This document shows, in pieces, positions 7,025 to 15,228 of a DNA stretch of 64,000 nt (positions within the stretch are counted from its first letter, which is position 1; every line of letters starts with the position of its first letter). Under the pieces are notes generated by a model, which saw nothing but the letters and a program-made list of their open reading frames with translations, ran no database searches and was not told where the DNA came from. Both the position numbers and the translations under genes were made by a program. Origin of the DNA: Rhodothermus sp. (GTDB lineage Bacteria > Bacteroidota > Rhodothermia > Rhodothermales > Rhodothermaceae); assembly GCA_030950375.1 (NCBI GenBank), contig JAUZRN010000015.1, forward strand, positions 1 to 64,000, read 5' to 3'.

Positions 7025-7980
7025 GGGTCGTCTTCACGCAACACCGGATTTTCCAACACGCCGATGCGCTCAATTTCAATACGCACCACGTCGCCCGGCT
7101 GAAGAAATCGGGGAGGCGTCCGGACAAAGCCAACCCCTGCCGGAGTACCCGTAGCAATCACGTCGCCAGGCTGCAACGTCATTACCTCCGAGAGACATGC
7201 GATAACCGTGGCTACCGAAAAGACCATTTCCGCCGTGGAGGCTTCCTGCATCACCTCTCCATTGAGCTGTAGCTGGATACGGAGTTTCTGGGGATCTGGA
7301 CATTCATCCGGCGTAACAATCCAGGGCCCCATCGGAGCAAAAGTATCGAACGCTTTGCCCAGCGTCCACTGGGACGTTTTGAACTGATAATCCCGGGCCG
7401 ACACATCATTGAAGATCGTGTAGCCAGCCACACAGCTCAGGGCCTCCTCCTCGGTTACATAACGCGTCCGACGTCCGATTACCACGGCCAGTTCTGCCTC
7501 AAAATCCACCTGGTTCGTGACGCGCGGCAGCCGGATAGGCTGCCTGTGGCCGATCAGACAGGAGGCAAACTTGGCAAAGACCTCAGGAAAAGAAGGAATG
7601 CCAACTCCGGCCTCATGCGCATGCGCTGGATAATTTCGTCCCAGACATAGCACTTTTTCAGGATGGCGCACCGGCGCGGCCAGTTGCAACGCGTGCAATG
7701 GTAACAACACACCGGTTGTTGTTAACAGCTCCGGGTCTTGTTGGTGCTTTTCCCGGAGAAAGGCTATCACTTCCTGAAGTAGCTGTATTCCTTCTGCTTC
7801 TCGCTGCAACAAAGTCTGCAAATCGGCAGGTAACAGCAACGCGGCCCAGAGGCGTGCGGTAGGGCTCGGCTGGTACCGCGCCCAGAGTGCTCCAGCCCGC
7901 TGGATATCCAGCACGTGTGCGTCGTCCCAGCACACGCCTGCCCGCAATTCTCCCCATCGCTGATACGTGAGCAATCGCAT
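7021..7980 (-). CDS. Fumarylacetoacetate hydrolase family enzyme
   Basis: A 319-residue protein. The N-terminal 100 residues are a variable cap; the FAH domain covers residues 105-315. The metal ligands are visible as VDFEAELAVVIG (two Glu) and FNDVSARD (Asp). The C-terminal GDVIATGTPAGVGFVRTPP block is typical of the isomerase/decarboxylase branch (HpaG/HpcE, FAHD1). Such enzymes decarboxylate or isomerise 2-oxo-dioates, or hydrolyse C-C bonds. In this cluster it could act on a homologous ring-cleavage product, or supply a decarboxylase for a carboxylated catechol. It lies 6 nt downstream of the hydratase gene, so it is co-transcribed. Confidence 0.85.
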   Translation of the reverse strand: MRLLTYQRWGELRAGVCWDDAHVLDIQRAGALWARYQPSPTARLWAALLLPADLQTLLQREAEGIQLLQEVIAFLREKHQQDPELLTTTGVLLPLHALQLAAPVRHPEKVLCLGRNYPAHAHEAGVGIPSFPEVFAKFASCLIGHRQPIRLPRVTNQVDFEAELAVVIGRRTRYVTEEEALSCVAGYTIFNDVSARDYQFKTSQWTLGKAFDTFAPMGPWIVTPDECPDPQKLRIQLQLNGEVMQEASTAEMVFSVATVIACLSEVMTLQPGDVIATGTPAGVGFVRTPPRFLQPGDVVRIEIERIGVLENPVLREDDP

Positions 7981-7986
7981 AGGTAT

Positions 7987-8793
7987 TTACTCAAAAACCA
8001 CAGTCAGTGGTGGGAATCCCTGCATACACAGGGTACACACATCCCCGCGAGCTACCGGAAACGAGGCGGCCAGGGCGCCGGAAAGCACAATATCGCCTGC
8101 TTTGAGACGTACCCCGTATTGGGACAACGTGTTCGCCAGCCAGGCCACAGCCCGTGCCGGATGGCCCAGACAGGCCGCACCAACCCCCTGGCTATGGAGG
8201 ACCCCGTTTTTGTAAAGCAGCATGCCTACCTGTTGCAGATCAAAAGTGCGGGCAGCCTGTTGCCAGGGTCCCAGTGTAAAAGCCCCAAAGGAAGCATTAT
8301 CTGCGACGGTATCATAAATGCGTATTCGCCAATCCCGAATGCGGCTATCCACAATCTCCAGACTGGCCGCAATGGCTTCCGTGGCGCCCAGCACCTCTTG
8401 TGGGGTAATGTTCGGTCCCTCCAGATCCTGTCCGAGCAAGAAAGCCAGCTCTCCTTCCAGACGAGGCTGCCAGAAGAGCTCAATCGGAATGGTAGCCTGG
8501 GTGCCGTGTGGTTCGAAATAGCGAGAAGCCCACAGATGCCCAAAATCAGGCTGATCGACTCCCATCTGCTGCTGCATGGCCAGCGAGGTCAGTCCGATCT
8601 TGTGGCCCAACACCTGCTCGCCTCGCTTCTTACGCAACGCTGTCCATGCCTGCTGGACGGCATACGCCACGTCGAGCTGAGTCAGGCCTGCCGTCTCGGA
8701 CAATGGCTCCACGGGCGCTCGTTGCTTTTCCCAGACAGCATCGAGCACCTCGGCCAGCTGAACGGCCACGGTTGTTATTGATTGGCCAGGCAT
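7987..8793 (-). CDS. 2-oxopent-4-enoate hydratase (DmpE/MhpD-like)
   Basis: A 268-residue protein of the hydratase/decarboxylase family. The metal ligands appear as PRLEGELAFLLG and SLEIVDSRIRDW. The SRIRDW form is the one usual in 2-hydroxypent-2,4-dienoate hydratases, so of the three paralogues here this is the best hydratase candidate. It would add water to 2-oxopent-4-enoate to give 4-hydroxy-2-oxovalerate for the aldolase. The start at 8793 overlaps the end of the semialdehyde dehydrogenase gene by 19 nt, indicating coupling. Confidence 0.8.
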   Translation of the reverse strand: MPGQSITTVAVQLAEVLDAVWEKQRAPVEPLSETAGLTQLDVAYAVQQAWTALRKKRGEQVLGHKIGLTSLAMQQQMGVDQPDFGHLWASRYFEPHGTQATIPIELFWQPRLEGELAFLLGQDLEGPNITPQEVLGATEAIAASLEIVDSRIRDWRIRIYDTVADNASFGAFTLGPWQQAARTFDLQQVGMLLYKNGVLHSQGVGAACLGHPARAVAWLANTLSQYGVRLKAGDIVLSGALAASFPVARGDVCTLCMQGFPPLTVVFE

Positions 8794-10277
8794 ATGTTTT
8801 TGATTTCGGTGTAGAATTCCAGGCTATACTGCCCGCCTTCCCGTCCAATGCCACTCTGTTTCATCCCGCCAAAAGGTACACGCAGATCCCGCACAAAGAA
8901 ATCGTTGACCCAGACTGTACCGGCTTCCAGGGCCTGGGCAACCCGCACAGCGCGGCCCGCATCGCGCGTCTGAACCACTGCCGACAATCCATAGGCTACC
9001 CCGTTAGCAATCGCAATAGCCTCTTCTTCTGTGTCGAACGGCAATACCGTGACGACCGGTCCGAAAATTTCTTCCTGGCAGACCCGGTCGGTGGGCTGCA
9101 CGCCTTCGATGATGGTGGGGTTGAGGAAATTCCCCTGGTCCAGGGGCGCGGGCAACACGGGACGATCACCGCCTATCAGCACACGCGCCCCCTGTTGGCG
9201 CGCCAGCTCAATGTAGAACTGCACCCGTTCCAGATGATCCGGGTGAATCAGCGCGCCCAGCGTCGTGTCGGGGTCAAACGGATCACCTGGCCGAATCCGC
9301 TCGCGGGTCGCCTGTATAAACTGCTCCAGGAACGTCTCATAGATGGGCCGCTGCACCAGCAACCGGGGACCGGCCAAGCAGAATTCCCCTTGATTGAAAA
9401 AGCTGGCCCGCAACGAAATCTGCACAGCGCGCTCCAGATCGGCATCGGCAAAAATAATATTGGCCCCTTTGCCGCCGAGCTCAAAGGAAAGACGCTTCAG
9501 CGTTGGCGCCGCTGCCTGCATGATGTGTTTTCCTGTGTTGCTTTCTCCCGTGAACGAAATCAGACGCACTCCGGGATGTTGTGTCAGCAAGGCGCCGGCT
9601 GAGTCAGGTCCGAACCCATGGACCACGTTAAAGACACCTGGCGGCAGCCCTGCTTCGTGGGCAAGCTGGGCCAACTTCCAGGCACCAATCGGAGTAAACT
9701 CGGCGGGTTTAAGCACAACCGTATTGCCAAAAGCCAGGGCGGGTCCCATCTTCCAGGTTGCCAGCAGCAATGGGACATTCCAGGGGGTAATCAATGCGGC
9801 TACGCCTACCGGCATGCGTTGCACATAATTGACGTAGCCATTATCCATGAGATAGGCTTCGGAGCCATGCGTTACGGCAAAATCCGCAAAGAACTCCAGA
9901 TTCCAGGCCACCCGCTCGATGTAGATCGCCGGATTGTTCTCGCGGATGGGGCGGCCTACATCATATGTTTCGATCCGGGCCAGCTCTTCAGCGTGTTCTC
10001 GAATGGCCTGAGCGAAACGATGCAGTAGCTCTCGGCGTTGCCGTGCAGGCATAGCCCGCCATTTGTCAAAAGCAGCCTGCGCCGCCGAAACAGCGGCTTC
10101 TACCTCTTCGGCCTTTCCCTCCGGCGCTTTGCCAATGACTTCGTTGGTGGCAGGATAATGGATTTCAAAATGACGTTGTCCTTCCACAAACTCGCCGTTG
10201 ATGTAGTGCTGGACGTTGAAGAAAGGAGGGCGGAGGGTTGCCTCCGTGACCTGTCCCTCGGCTTGTACCTGCGCCAT
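8775..10277 (-). CDS. 2-hydroxymuconic semialdehyde dehydrogenase (DmpC/XylG-like)
   Basis: A 500-residue NAD-dependent aldehyde dehydrogenase of full family length. Seen are the cofactor segment LITPWNVPLLLATWKMGPAL near residues 155-175, SFTGESNTGKHI near 240, the general base in SFELGGKGANII near residue 265, and the catalytic Cys in FFNQGEFCLAGPRLLVQ near residue 300. The closest functional class is hydroxymuconic semialdehyde dehydrogenase, given the surrounding meta-pathway genes. It oxidises 2-hydroxymuconate semialdehyde to 2-hydroxymuconate, opening the oxalocrotonate branch. No semialdehyde hydrolase for the alternative branch is seen in the cluster. HpaE (CHMS dehydrogenase) is an alternative. 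Confidence 0.85.
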   Translation of the reverse strand: MAQVQAEGQVTEATLRPPFFNVQHYINGEFVEGQRHFEIHYPATNEVIGKAPEGKAEEVEAAVSAAQAAFDKWRAMPARQRRELLHRFAQAIREHAEELARIETYDVGRPIRENNPAIYIERVAWNLEFFADFAVTHGSEAYLMDNGYVNYVQRMPVGVAALITPWNVPLLLATWKMGPALAFGNTVVLKPAEFTPIGAWKLAQLAHEAGLPPGVFNVVHGFGPDSAGALLTQHPGVRLISFTGESNTGKHIMQAAAPTLKRLSFELGGKGANIIFADADLERAVQISLRASFFNQGEFCLAGPRLLVQRPIYETFLEQFIQATRERIRPGDPFDPDTTLGALIHPDHLERVQFYIELARQQGARVLIGGDRPVLPAPLDQGNFLNPTIIEGVQPTDRVCQEEIFGPVVTVLPFDTEEEAIAIANGVAYGLSAVVQTRDAGRAVRVAQALEAGTVWVNDFFVRDLRVPFGGMKQSGIGREGGQYSLEFYTEIKNICLANQ

Positions 10278-10310
10278 AATGTATCCCGGTTTTGTTAGCT
10301 GGAAACAAAC

Positions 10311-11042
10311 TCAAGGAGTTAGCTGGCAGAGCAGAAGGTAGTTGTCCAGTTCGACCCGGAGCACTCCAGGCCGTGCCGGTTGCGCGCTCGTTGGTGATCC
10401 CATAAAGATGAACTGTCCGGCCTGTAGTCCTCCTACCTGCCGGGCGAGCCACTGAAGACGCTCTCCAGGATCCCCCAGTACAGCTACCTCGCCTTCCCCG
10501 ACACATACGCCGTCCAGAAACAGACGCAACGTCCCCGCACGGGGCCAGGCCGATAGTAGCTGCGTTCCCATCAAAAAGCCTCCCCCGGATGCATTATCAG
10601 CGACCACCTCGACCACTGAAAAGCGATAGTCCTTCCAGACGGAGTCCAGTACATCAAGCCCCAGAAAAATACCCCCGATCGCCTGCTCAGCCTGGTCAGG
10701 CGTACTCGAGGGGGGGATGGGCGCCCGCAACCAGACGACCAGTTCAGGTTCCATCCGAGGTTGCAGAAATTGCCCCAGCGATAAAGGACTTTCCTGGAGC
10801 ATTTCGGTTGTAATACGACCATAAATCGGGTGATCGATGCCCATTTGCTGTTGTTTGGCGGGGCTGAGTAAGCCCAGCTTATAGCCTTTGAGGGATACAG
10901 CAGATAGCCGTGTCGCCTGAACACGGTAAGCCCCGTTCAGATCGACCTGCCAGTCCCCTCCACGGCTGGTCAGTAGCGTGCGCGTCTGCCGCGCCCACTC
11001 AATGGCCTCTCGAAGCCTCTGTTCGTTTTGACGCAGCATCAT
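10311..11042 (-). CDS. 4-oxalocrotonate decarboxylase-like protein (first of two)
   Basis: A 243-residue member of the hydratase/decarboxylase family. It carries PRMEPELVVWL for two metal ligands, but the third ligand position reads GLDVLDSVWKDYRF, with Asp where the two paralogues have Glu. The following VVADNASGGGFLMG block is closer to 4-oxalocrotonate decarboxylases than to hydratases. It would decarboxylate 2-oxohex-3-enedioate to 2-oxopent-4-enoate. Its start lies inside the end of the tautomerase gene (44-nt overlap), which fits the tautomerase-decarboxylase pairing of meta operons. The shorter length and the changed ligand leave some doubt about activity. Confidence 0.75.
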   Translation of the reverse strand: MMLRQNEQRLREAIEWARQTRTLLTSRGGDWQVDLNGAYRVQATRLSAVSLKGYKLGLLSPAKQQQMGIDHPIYGRITTEMLQESPLSLGQFLQPRMEPELVVWLRAPIPPSSTPDQAEQAIGGIFLGLDVLDSVWKDYRFSVVEVVADNASGGGFLMGTQLLSAWPRAGTLRLFLDGVCVGEGEVAVLGDPGERLQWLARQVGGLQAGQFIFMGSPTSAQPARPGVLRVELDNYLLLCQLTP

Positions 11043-11229
11043 CTATCCGATCTGCCAGTGATTGGCCGCCAACAAACCAGTGCGTCGCAGGGACTTCCTG
11101 ATACACAACCCGCACGGTTTCCGCAGACACCCCGATCGTTTGTGCTGCGGTTTCAGACAGCGCGGCCGCCAGTTCCTGCAACTGCGCGGGCGTACGCCCT
11201 GCCCGCAGCGTGATGCGCAAGAGCAACAT
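10999..11229 (-). CDS. 4-oxalocrotonate tautomerase family protein lacking Pro1
   Basis: A 76-residue protein that aligns without gaps to 4-oxalocrotonate tautomerase. It begins MLLLRITLRAGRT: the residue after Met is Leu, not the catalytic Pro. The Arg11 (GRT) and Arg39 (TVRVVYQE) positions are kept, and the GHFGIGG loop reads HWFVGG. The start is firm: AGGAAAA precedes it and no in-frame Met-Pro lies upstream. The usual mechanism uses Pro1 as the general base, so this protein alone should be weak or inactive. It may be a partner subunit of the Pro1-containing mini-tautomerase at 15229-15378. The C-terminal 14 residues are an extension. Confidence 0.8.
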   Translation of the reverse strand: MLLLRITLRAGRTPAQLQELAAALSETAAQTIGVSAETVRVVYQEVPATHWFVGGQSLADRIDDAASKRTEASRGH

Positions 11230-11340
11230 AATCTTTTTCCTGGATGAAGGCCAACCGAGCAGGCCCCCTATACCTGGTCAGGAGGCCTTTGCGCCTGGCT
11301 CAATCCCTCTTGGTCTTTCTGTGCTGAATGCATAGCGCCT

Positions 11341-12108
11341 TCAGACAGCGCTCAAAAAAAGCGTGCCCAGGCCACCAAATTCTGCCACGTAGGTGTCCCC
11401 CGGCTGCACGGGATGGGCTCGGGTCAGTCCTCCCGTCAGCACCAGGCTACCTGCTGGAAGCGTCTGCCCCTGCTGGGTCAGTGTCTCCACCAGCCATTGC
11501 AGGGCAAGCAGCGGATGTCCCATCGCCTCGGCCCCCAGTCCTTGATCGATCGCCTGGCCATTGCGCCAGAGCCGCACCCCCACCAGCGCCAGATCAACCC
11601 GGCAGGGCCAACGCTGCGGAGGGCCCAGCCATACACGCGCCGCTGAGCTATTGTCCGCAGTATTATCTTCCAGTTGAAAAACGTACTGCTGATAGCGCGT
11701 GTCCACAATCTCCAAACAGGGATAGACCACCTCGATAGCCGCCTGCAAGGCGAGCCAGTCGGGTTTGCCCTCCAGCGTACGTCCCACATAGAGCGCAATC
11801 TCAGGCTCAATACGCGGGTGAATGAGCGCACTGCAGGCAAGCTGTGGCTGCGTTAGCAACATGCGGTCCAGCAAAACGCCATAATTAGGGCGGTCAATGC
11901 CCAGTTGGGCGCGCATGGCCGCGCTGGTAAATCCCAGTTTATATCCTATTGGGGTCCCCGCTTGCAGGGCTACCCGAGCCTGTTGCACCCGATAGGCTTC
12001 TTCCAGCGTCAGCGCATACTGCTGGGTAAGCGGCTGAATGGGACGCCGCTGCTGCTCCGCTTCATACAACCGGCGCGCCAGTACCTCAATAGTTGCCGCC
12101 TCCAGCAT
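11341..12108 (-). CDS. Hydratase/4-oxalocrotonate decarboxylase family protein (second decarboxylase type)
   Basis: A 255-residue protein, the third paralogue of this family in the cluster. The metal ligands are PRIEPEIALYVG and CLEIVDTRYQQY. The NTADNSSAARVWLG block resembles the DxxADNxSSxxFVLG region of 4-oxalocrotonate decarboxylases. It is thus likely the main decarboxylase, or a decarboxylase for a substituted substrate, while the one at 10311-11042 acts as partner. Hydratase and decarboxylase of this family are known to form complexes in Pseudomonas. It begins 6 nt after the flavin reductase stop. A gap of 111 nt separates it from the downstream tautomerase. Confidence 0.75.
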   Translation of the reverse strand: MLEAATIEVLARRLYEAEQQRRPIQPLTQQYALTLEEAYRVQQARVALQAGTPIGYKLGFTSAAMRAQLGIDRPNYGVLLDRMLLTQPQLACSALIHPRIEPEIALYVGRTLEGKPDWLALQAAIEVVYPCLEIVDTRYQQYVFQLEDNTADNSSAARVWLGPPQRWPCRVDLALVGVRLWRNGQAIDQGLGAEAMGHPLLALQWLVETLTQQGQTLPAGSLVLTGGLTRAHPVQPGDTYVAEFGGLGTLFLSAV

Positions 12109-12114
12109 CAGCCT

Positions 12115-12606
12115 TCAGGATTCCAGCACCAACCGCCCCAGTTTCCCCCTGCAAAAAACCAGGGGTTCCTGTTCTTCGTGGTAATCCATATACACCACAG
12201 ATCCGATGACCAGCACGTGGTCCCCGGCCTCATGCCGGTCTACCACATCGGCCACGATACGCACGACGGCCTGAGGCAACACCGGTGCCGCTGCCTTTTC
12301 CTCAAAGAAAATCTCCAAGTTACTGCCCTTCTTTCCTGCAAAATGCCAGCACAAGTCTTTCTGATTTTCAGATAATATATTGACACTATACTTATCGCTA
12401 CTACATATATATTTGTACATCTTAGTGTTCTTATCTATCGACACCAGAATTAAAAGTGGATCTAAAGATACTGAGATGAAAGAGTTCACGGTAATCCCAT
12501 GGATTCCCCGGGGCGTTTGCGTAAGCACAACGGTTACGCCGGTGGGGAATAGGGACATCCCCTTTCGGAAAAAACGTGCATCTATTTCTTTAATCGTTGC
12601 TTCCAT
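12115..12606 (-). CDS. hpaC: Flavin reductase (HpaC-like)
   Basis: A 163-residue flavin reductase-domain protein. It has FPTGVTVVLTQTP near residues 20-32, the NSFISVSLDPLLILVSI block for flavin binding, and GDHVLVIGSVVYMDYH near the C-terminus. These match the short-chain reductases that supply reduced FAD to two-component monooxygenases. Its partner is the HpaB-type oxygenase at 16505-18094. The gene is separated from the oxygenase by six other genes. It is clearly richer in A and T than its neighbours, especially between 12340 and 12480. Confidence 0.85.
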   Translation of the reverse strand: MEATIKEIDARFFRKGMSLFPTGVTVVLTQTPRGIHGITVNSFISVSLDPLLILVSIDKNTKMYKYICSSDKYSVNILSENQKDLCWHFAGKKGSNLEIFFEEKAAAPVLPQAVVRIVADVVDRHEAGDHVLVIGSVVYMDYHEEQEPLVFCRGKLGRLVLES

Positions 12607-12618
12607 TGTAGTGTATGT

Positions 12619-13164
12619 TTATTCGTAGTACCATCCCATGAGAGAGCGAGCTTGCTCAATTTGCTGTTGCAGCAAAAGTGATCGAATACGACTGGAAGAA
12701 ATGATCTTACCTGTATGATCACGTACTTTTACAAATTCTCTGACATTAAAATACCTGGCAAGTGTCTCCACATTTCCCTCTCTATTTTTTCCAAATTTAA
12801 AATCTTTTCCAACCCATATTTCTATAGGATTTACCCAGCTTATCCTCTTAATAAAATCATAAGCGCTTAATGCAGCATAAGCTCTGTCAAATACGACAAC
12901 GACGACATAGTCTGGACCAAACGCCGAAAGGCGTCGCAGCTTTTCAGGCAGCGGCGTTAGCAGGCGTGCTCCTTCAAACAGGGTGCGTGGTGGTGGATCA
13001 AAAGTCAAAATGACAAAAGGCACGCCGTGGTGCCAGGCGCGGCGTTGCGCCTGCCGTAGCAGGGCCTGGTGGCCACGGTGGACTCCATCAAAGGCCCCCA
13101 TTGTCAACACGGAAGCATCCAGGCGCAGAGGCCATCGGGTGGCAGTGTCGTAGCAGACTCGCAT
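12619..13164 (-). CDS. Stand-alone FAD synthetase domain (RibF N-terminal part)
   Basis: A 181-residue protein equal to the FMN adenylyltransferase half of RibF. GAFDGVHRGHQALL (residues 23-36) is the nucleotidyltransferase HxGH-type motif, TFDPPPRTLFEG follows, and SSSRIRSLLL near residue 158 matches the C-terminal domain motif. The riboflavin kinase domain of bifunctional RibF is missing; the protein simply stops after MGWYYE. Expected reaction: FMN plus ATP gives FAD. Placement between the aldolase and the flavin reductase suggests it supplies FAD for the HpaB/HpaC monooxygenase. A housekeeping RibF presumably lies elsewhere. Confidence 0.85.
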   Translation of the reverse strand: MRVCYDTATRWPLRLDASVLTMGAFDGVHRGHQALLRQAQRRAWHHGVPFVILTFDPPPRTLFEGARLLTPLPEKLRRLSAFGPDYVVVVVFDRAYAALSAYDFIKRISWVNPIEIWVGKDFKFGKNREGNVETLARYFNVREFVKVRDHTGKIISSSRIRSLLLQQQIEQARSLMGWYYE

Positions 13165-13171
13165 CCTCGCT

Positions 13172-14209
13172 TTACAGGGCTTCTTCCTGAGCGGCCAGCT
13201 CCGCAGCGACCCGCCAGATCCAGTCTTCCTGACCGGCCACCGCTTGCCGCCGGCCCAGTTCCATCAACACTTTTGTAGGATCAACGCCCAGTTGTTGTCC
13301 AATGCGTTTGGCATGGAGCAGAAACGTCGAGTATACGCCCGCATAGCCTATAATCAGCGCATCTCGATCGATTACAGGTTGCCGTGGCATTATTGGCGCC
13401 AGCACAAATTCAGCCGCATCCATGATTTTGAATAGATCGATCCCGGTAGCAAGGCCGGCTTTTTCCAGCACGGCGACCAGCACTTCGGTCGCGGCATTTC
13501 CTGCACCTGCGCCGAATCCCCGCAGCGTTCCATCGATCTGGTCAGCGCCTGCTGCCAGTGCCGCCAGCGTATTGCCAATCGCCAGCCCGAGATTATTGTG
13601 CGCGTGAAACCCCACCTGAATCTCCAGTGCTTCTTTGAGGGCCTTGACCCGTGCATAGACTTCATGGGGAAGCATCGCACCGGCCGAGTCCACCACATAG
13701 ACACAGTCGGCCCCATAGCGTTGCATGAGCAACGCCTGCTCCTGCAGCACTTCGGGCGGCCGCATATGGGCCATCATCAAAAATCCGATCGCTTCCAACC
13801 CCATCTCCTTGGCAATGCCAAAATGCTGCTCGCTGATGTCGGCTTCGGTGCACATGGTCGCAATGCGTAACACCGAAACACCACGCGCCACCGCCTCCTT
13901 AAGCTCGCGCCGGGTGCCAATACCTGGAAGAAGCAGGGCGGCAATGCGTGCTTGCTGGACAACCGAAGCGACCTCCTCAATCAGCACCCATTCCGGCTCG
14001 CGCGAAAAGCCATATTGAATTGAAGCCCCCCCCAGTCCGTCTCCATGACTGACTTCAATGACCGGAACGCCCGCGGCATCCAGTGCTTGAGCGATCTGCC
14101 GCACCTGTTGCCGCGTGTACTGATGCCGCATGGCATGCGAGCCATCCCGCAGCGTGGTATCCGTCAAACGAGGCGGCTCTCGCCGGGTCAACGATGCCAG
14201 GTTCAACAT
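13172..14209 (-). CDS. dmpG: 4-hydroxy-2-oxovalerate aldolase (DmpG-like)
   Basis: A 345-residue HMG-CoA lyase-like TIM-barrel aldolase. [17 protein letters not shown] (residues 16-32) holds the family's first metal-site Asp and active-site residues. [20 protein letters not shown] contains the two metal-binding His. The C-terminal segment ([18 protein letters not shown]) matches the communication domain that contacts the dehydrogenase. It splits 4-hydroxy-2-oxovalerate to pyruvate and acetaldehyde and channels the aldehyde to the dehydrogenase encoded just upstream. The start overlaps the dehydrogenase stop by 7 nt, as in most bacteria with this complex. Confidence 0.93.
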   Translation of the reverse strand: MLNLASLTRREPPRLTDTTLRDGSHAMRHQYTRQQVRQIAQALDAAGVPVIEVSHGDGLGGASIQYGFSREPEWVLIEEVASVVQQARIAALLLPGIGTRRELKEAVARGVSVLRIATMCTEADISEQHFGIAKEMGLEAIGFLMMAHMRPPEVLQEQALLMQRYGADCVYVVDSAGAMLPHEVYARVKALKEALEIQVGFHAHNNLGLAIGNTLAALAAGADQIDGTLRGFGAGAGNAATEVLVAVLEKAGLATGIDLFKIMDAAEFVLAPIMPRQPVIDRDALIIGYAGVYSTFLLHAKRIGQQLGVDPTKVLMELGRRQAVAGQEDWIWRVAAELAAQEEAL

Positions 14210-15129
14210 ACGAGGGTTCCCTCCCGCTTTAAAAGTTCACGGGCAAAGAGATTCCCGACCTGCCAGGCAGCGGCGGTCATAATATCCAGATTGCCAGCAT
14301 ATCGAGGAAGAAAGTCCCCCGCCCCTTCTACTTCCAACAGGCAGGTTACTACCACCCGTCGCCCCCAGGGGGTCTCCAGCGTATCGAACAGCGGTTCCGC
14401 CTTCAGCCGATAACCTGGCACATAGGCTTGCACCTGGGCTTCCATCTGACGGATCGAGGCCACCACAGCCTCCCGGTCAAGCTGATCGAGCGAATCCACT
14501 TCGGGTATCACGTAGACCGTATTGGTCATGAGAATTGGAGGATCTGCAGGATTGAGAATGATCAGCGCTTTGCCCCGTTGCGCTCCCCCAATCGCTTCAA
14601 GGCCGCGTGCTGTCGTAAAGGTGAACTCATCAATGTTCTGGCGCGTCCCGGGCCCTGCGGACCGGCTGGCAACCGTTGAGACAATCTCCGCATACTGTAC
14701 AGGATAGACCCGATGTACGGCATAGACCATCGGGATGGTTGCCTGTCCACCACAGGTGATCAGATTTACATTATCGGCTTCCAGATGCGCGCCCAGGTTG
14801 ACTGGTGGGACCACATAGGGCCCCCGAGCCGCTGGGGTTAAATCAACCGCTATCTTACCGGCTTCTCGCAAAAGAGGCGCATGCCGCACATGCGCCTTAG
14901 CACTGGTTGCATCAAACACCAACCGAATTTCCGGATCTTCCAGAATTGCCTGAATACCTTCGTGCGAGGTGTCAATGCCCAGCTCACGTGCCCGCGCCAA
15001 ACCTGGTGAATCAGGATAAATCCCCACCATCAACGCCAATTTCATATAGCCAGGATTTTTACAAATTTTATACATTAAATCTGTACCAATATTGCCTGGT
15101 CCAATAATCGCTACTTTGACTTTATCCAT
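14203..15129 (-). CDS. dmpF: Acetaldehyde dehydrogenase, acylating (DmpF-like)
   Basis: A 308-residue protein, the usual family length. The N-terminus has the Rossmann motif ([14 protein letters not shown], residues 5-18). The catalytic Cys is in [17 protein letters not shown] near residue 131. The conserved block [20 protein letters not shown] follows. It converts acetaldehyde and CoA with NAD to acetyl-CoA, working as a channelling complex with the aldolase encoded immediately downstream. This pair supports a catechol-type meta pathway rather than the homoprotocatechuate pathway, which ends in succinic semialdehyde. Confidence 0.95.
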   Translation of the reverse strand: MDKVKVAIIGPGNIGTDLMYKICKNPGYMKLALMVGIYPDSPGLARARELGIDTSHEGIQAILEDPEIRLVFDATSAKAHVRHAPLLREAGKIAVDLTPAARGPYVVPPVNLGAHLEADNVNLITCGGQATIPMVYAVHRVYPVQYAEIVSTVASRSAGPGTRQNIDEFTFTTARGLEAIGGAQRGKALIILNPADPPILMTNTVYVIPEVDSLDQLDREAVVASIRQMEAQVQAYVPGYRLKAEPLFDTLETPWGRRVVVTCLLEVEGAGDFLPRYAGNLDIMTAAAWQVGNLFARELLKREGTLVC

Positions 15130-15228
15130 TTTTAACTAACGATTCCTACCTACTCCTGACACAGGGAGAACATAAGAAGACTCACGCACCCTCATCAATA
15201 TGCTTGTTCTCCTATCAAGAACGACATA

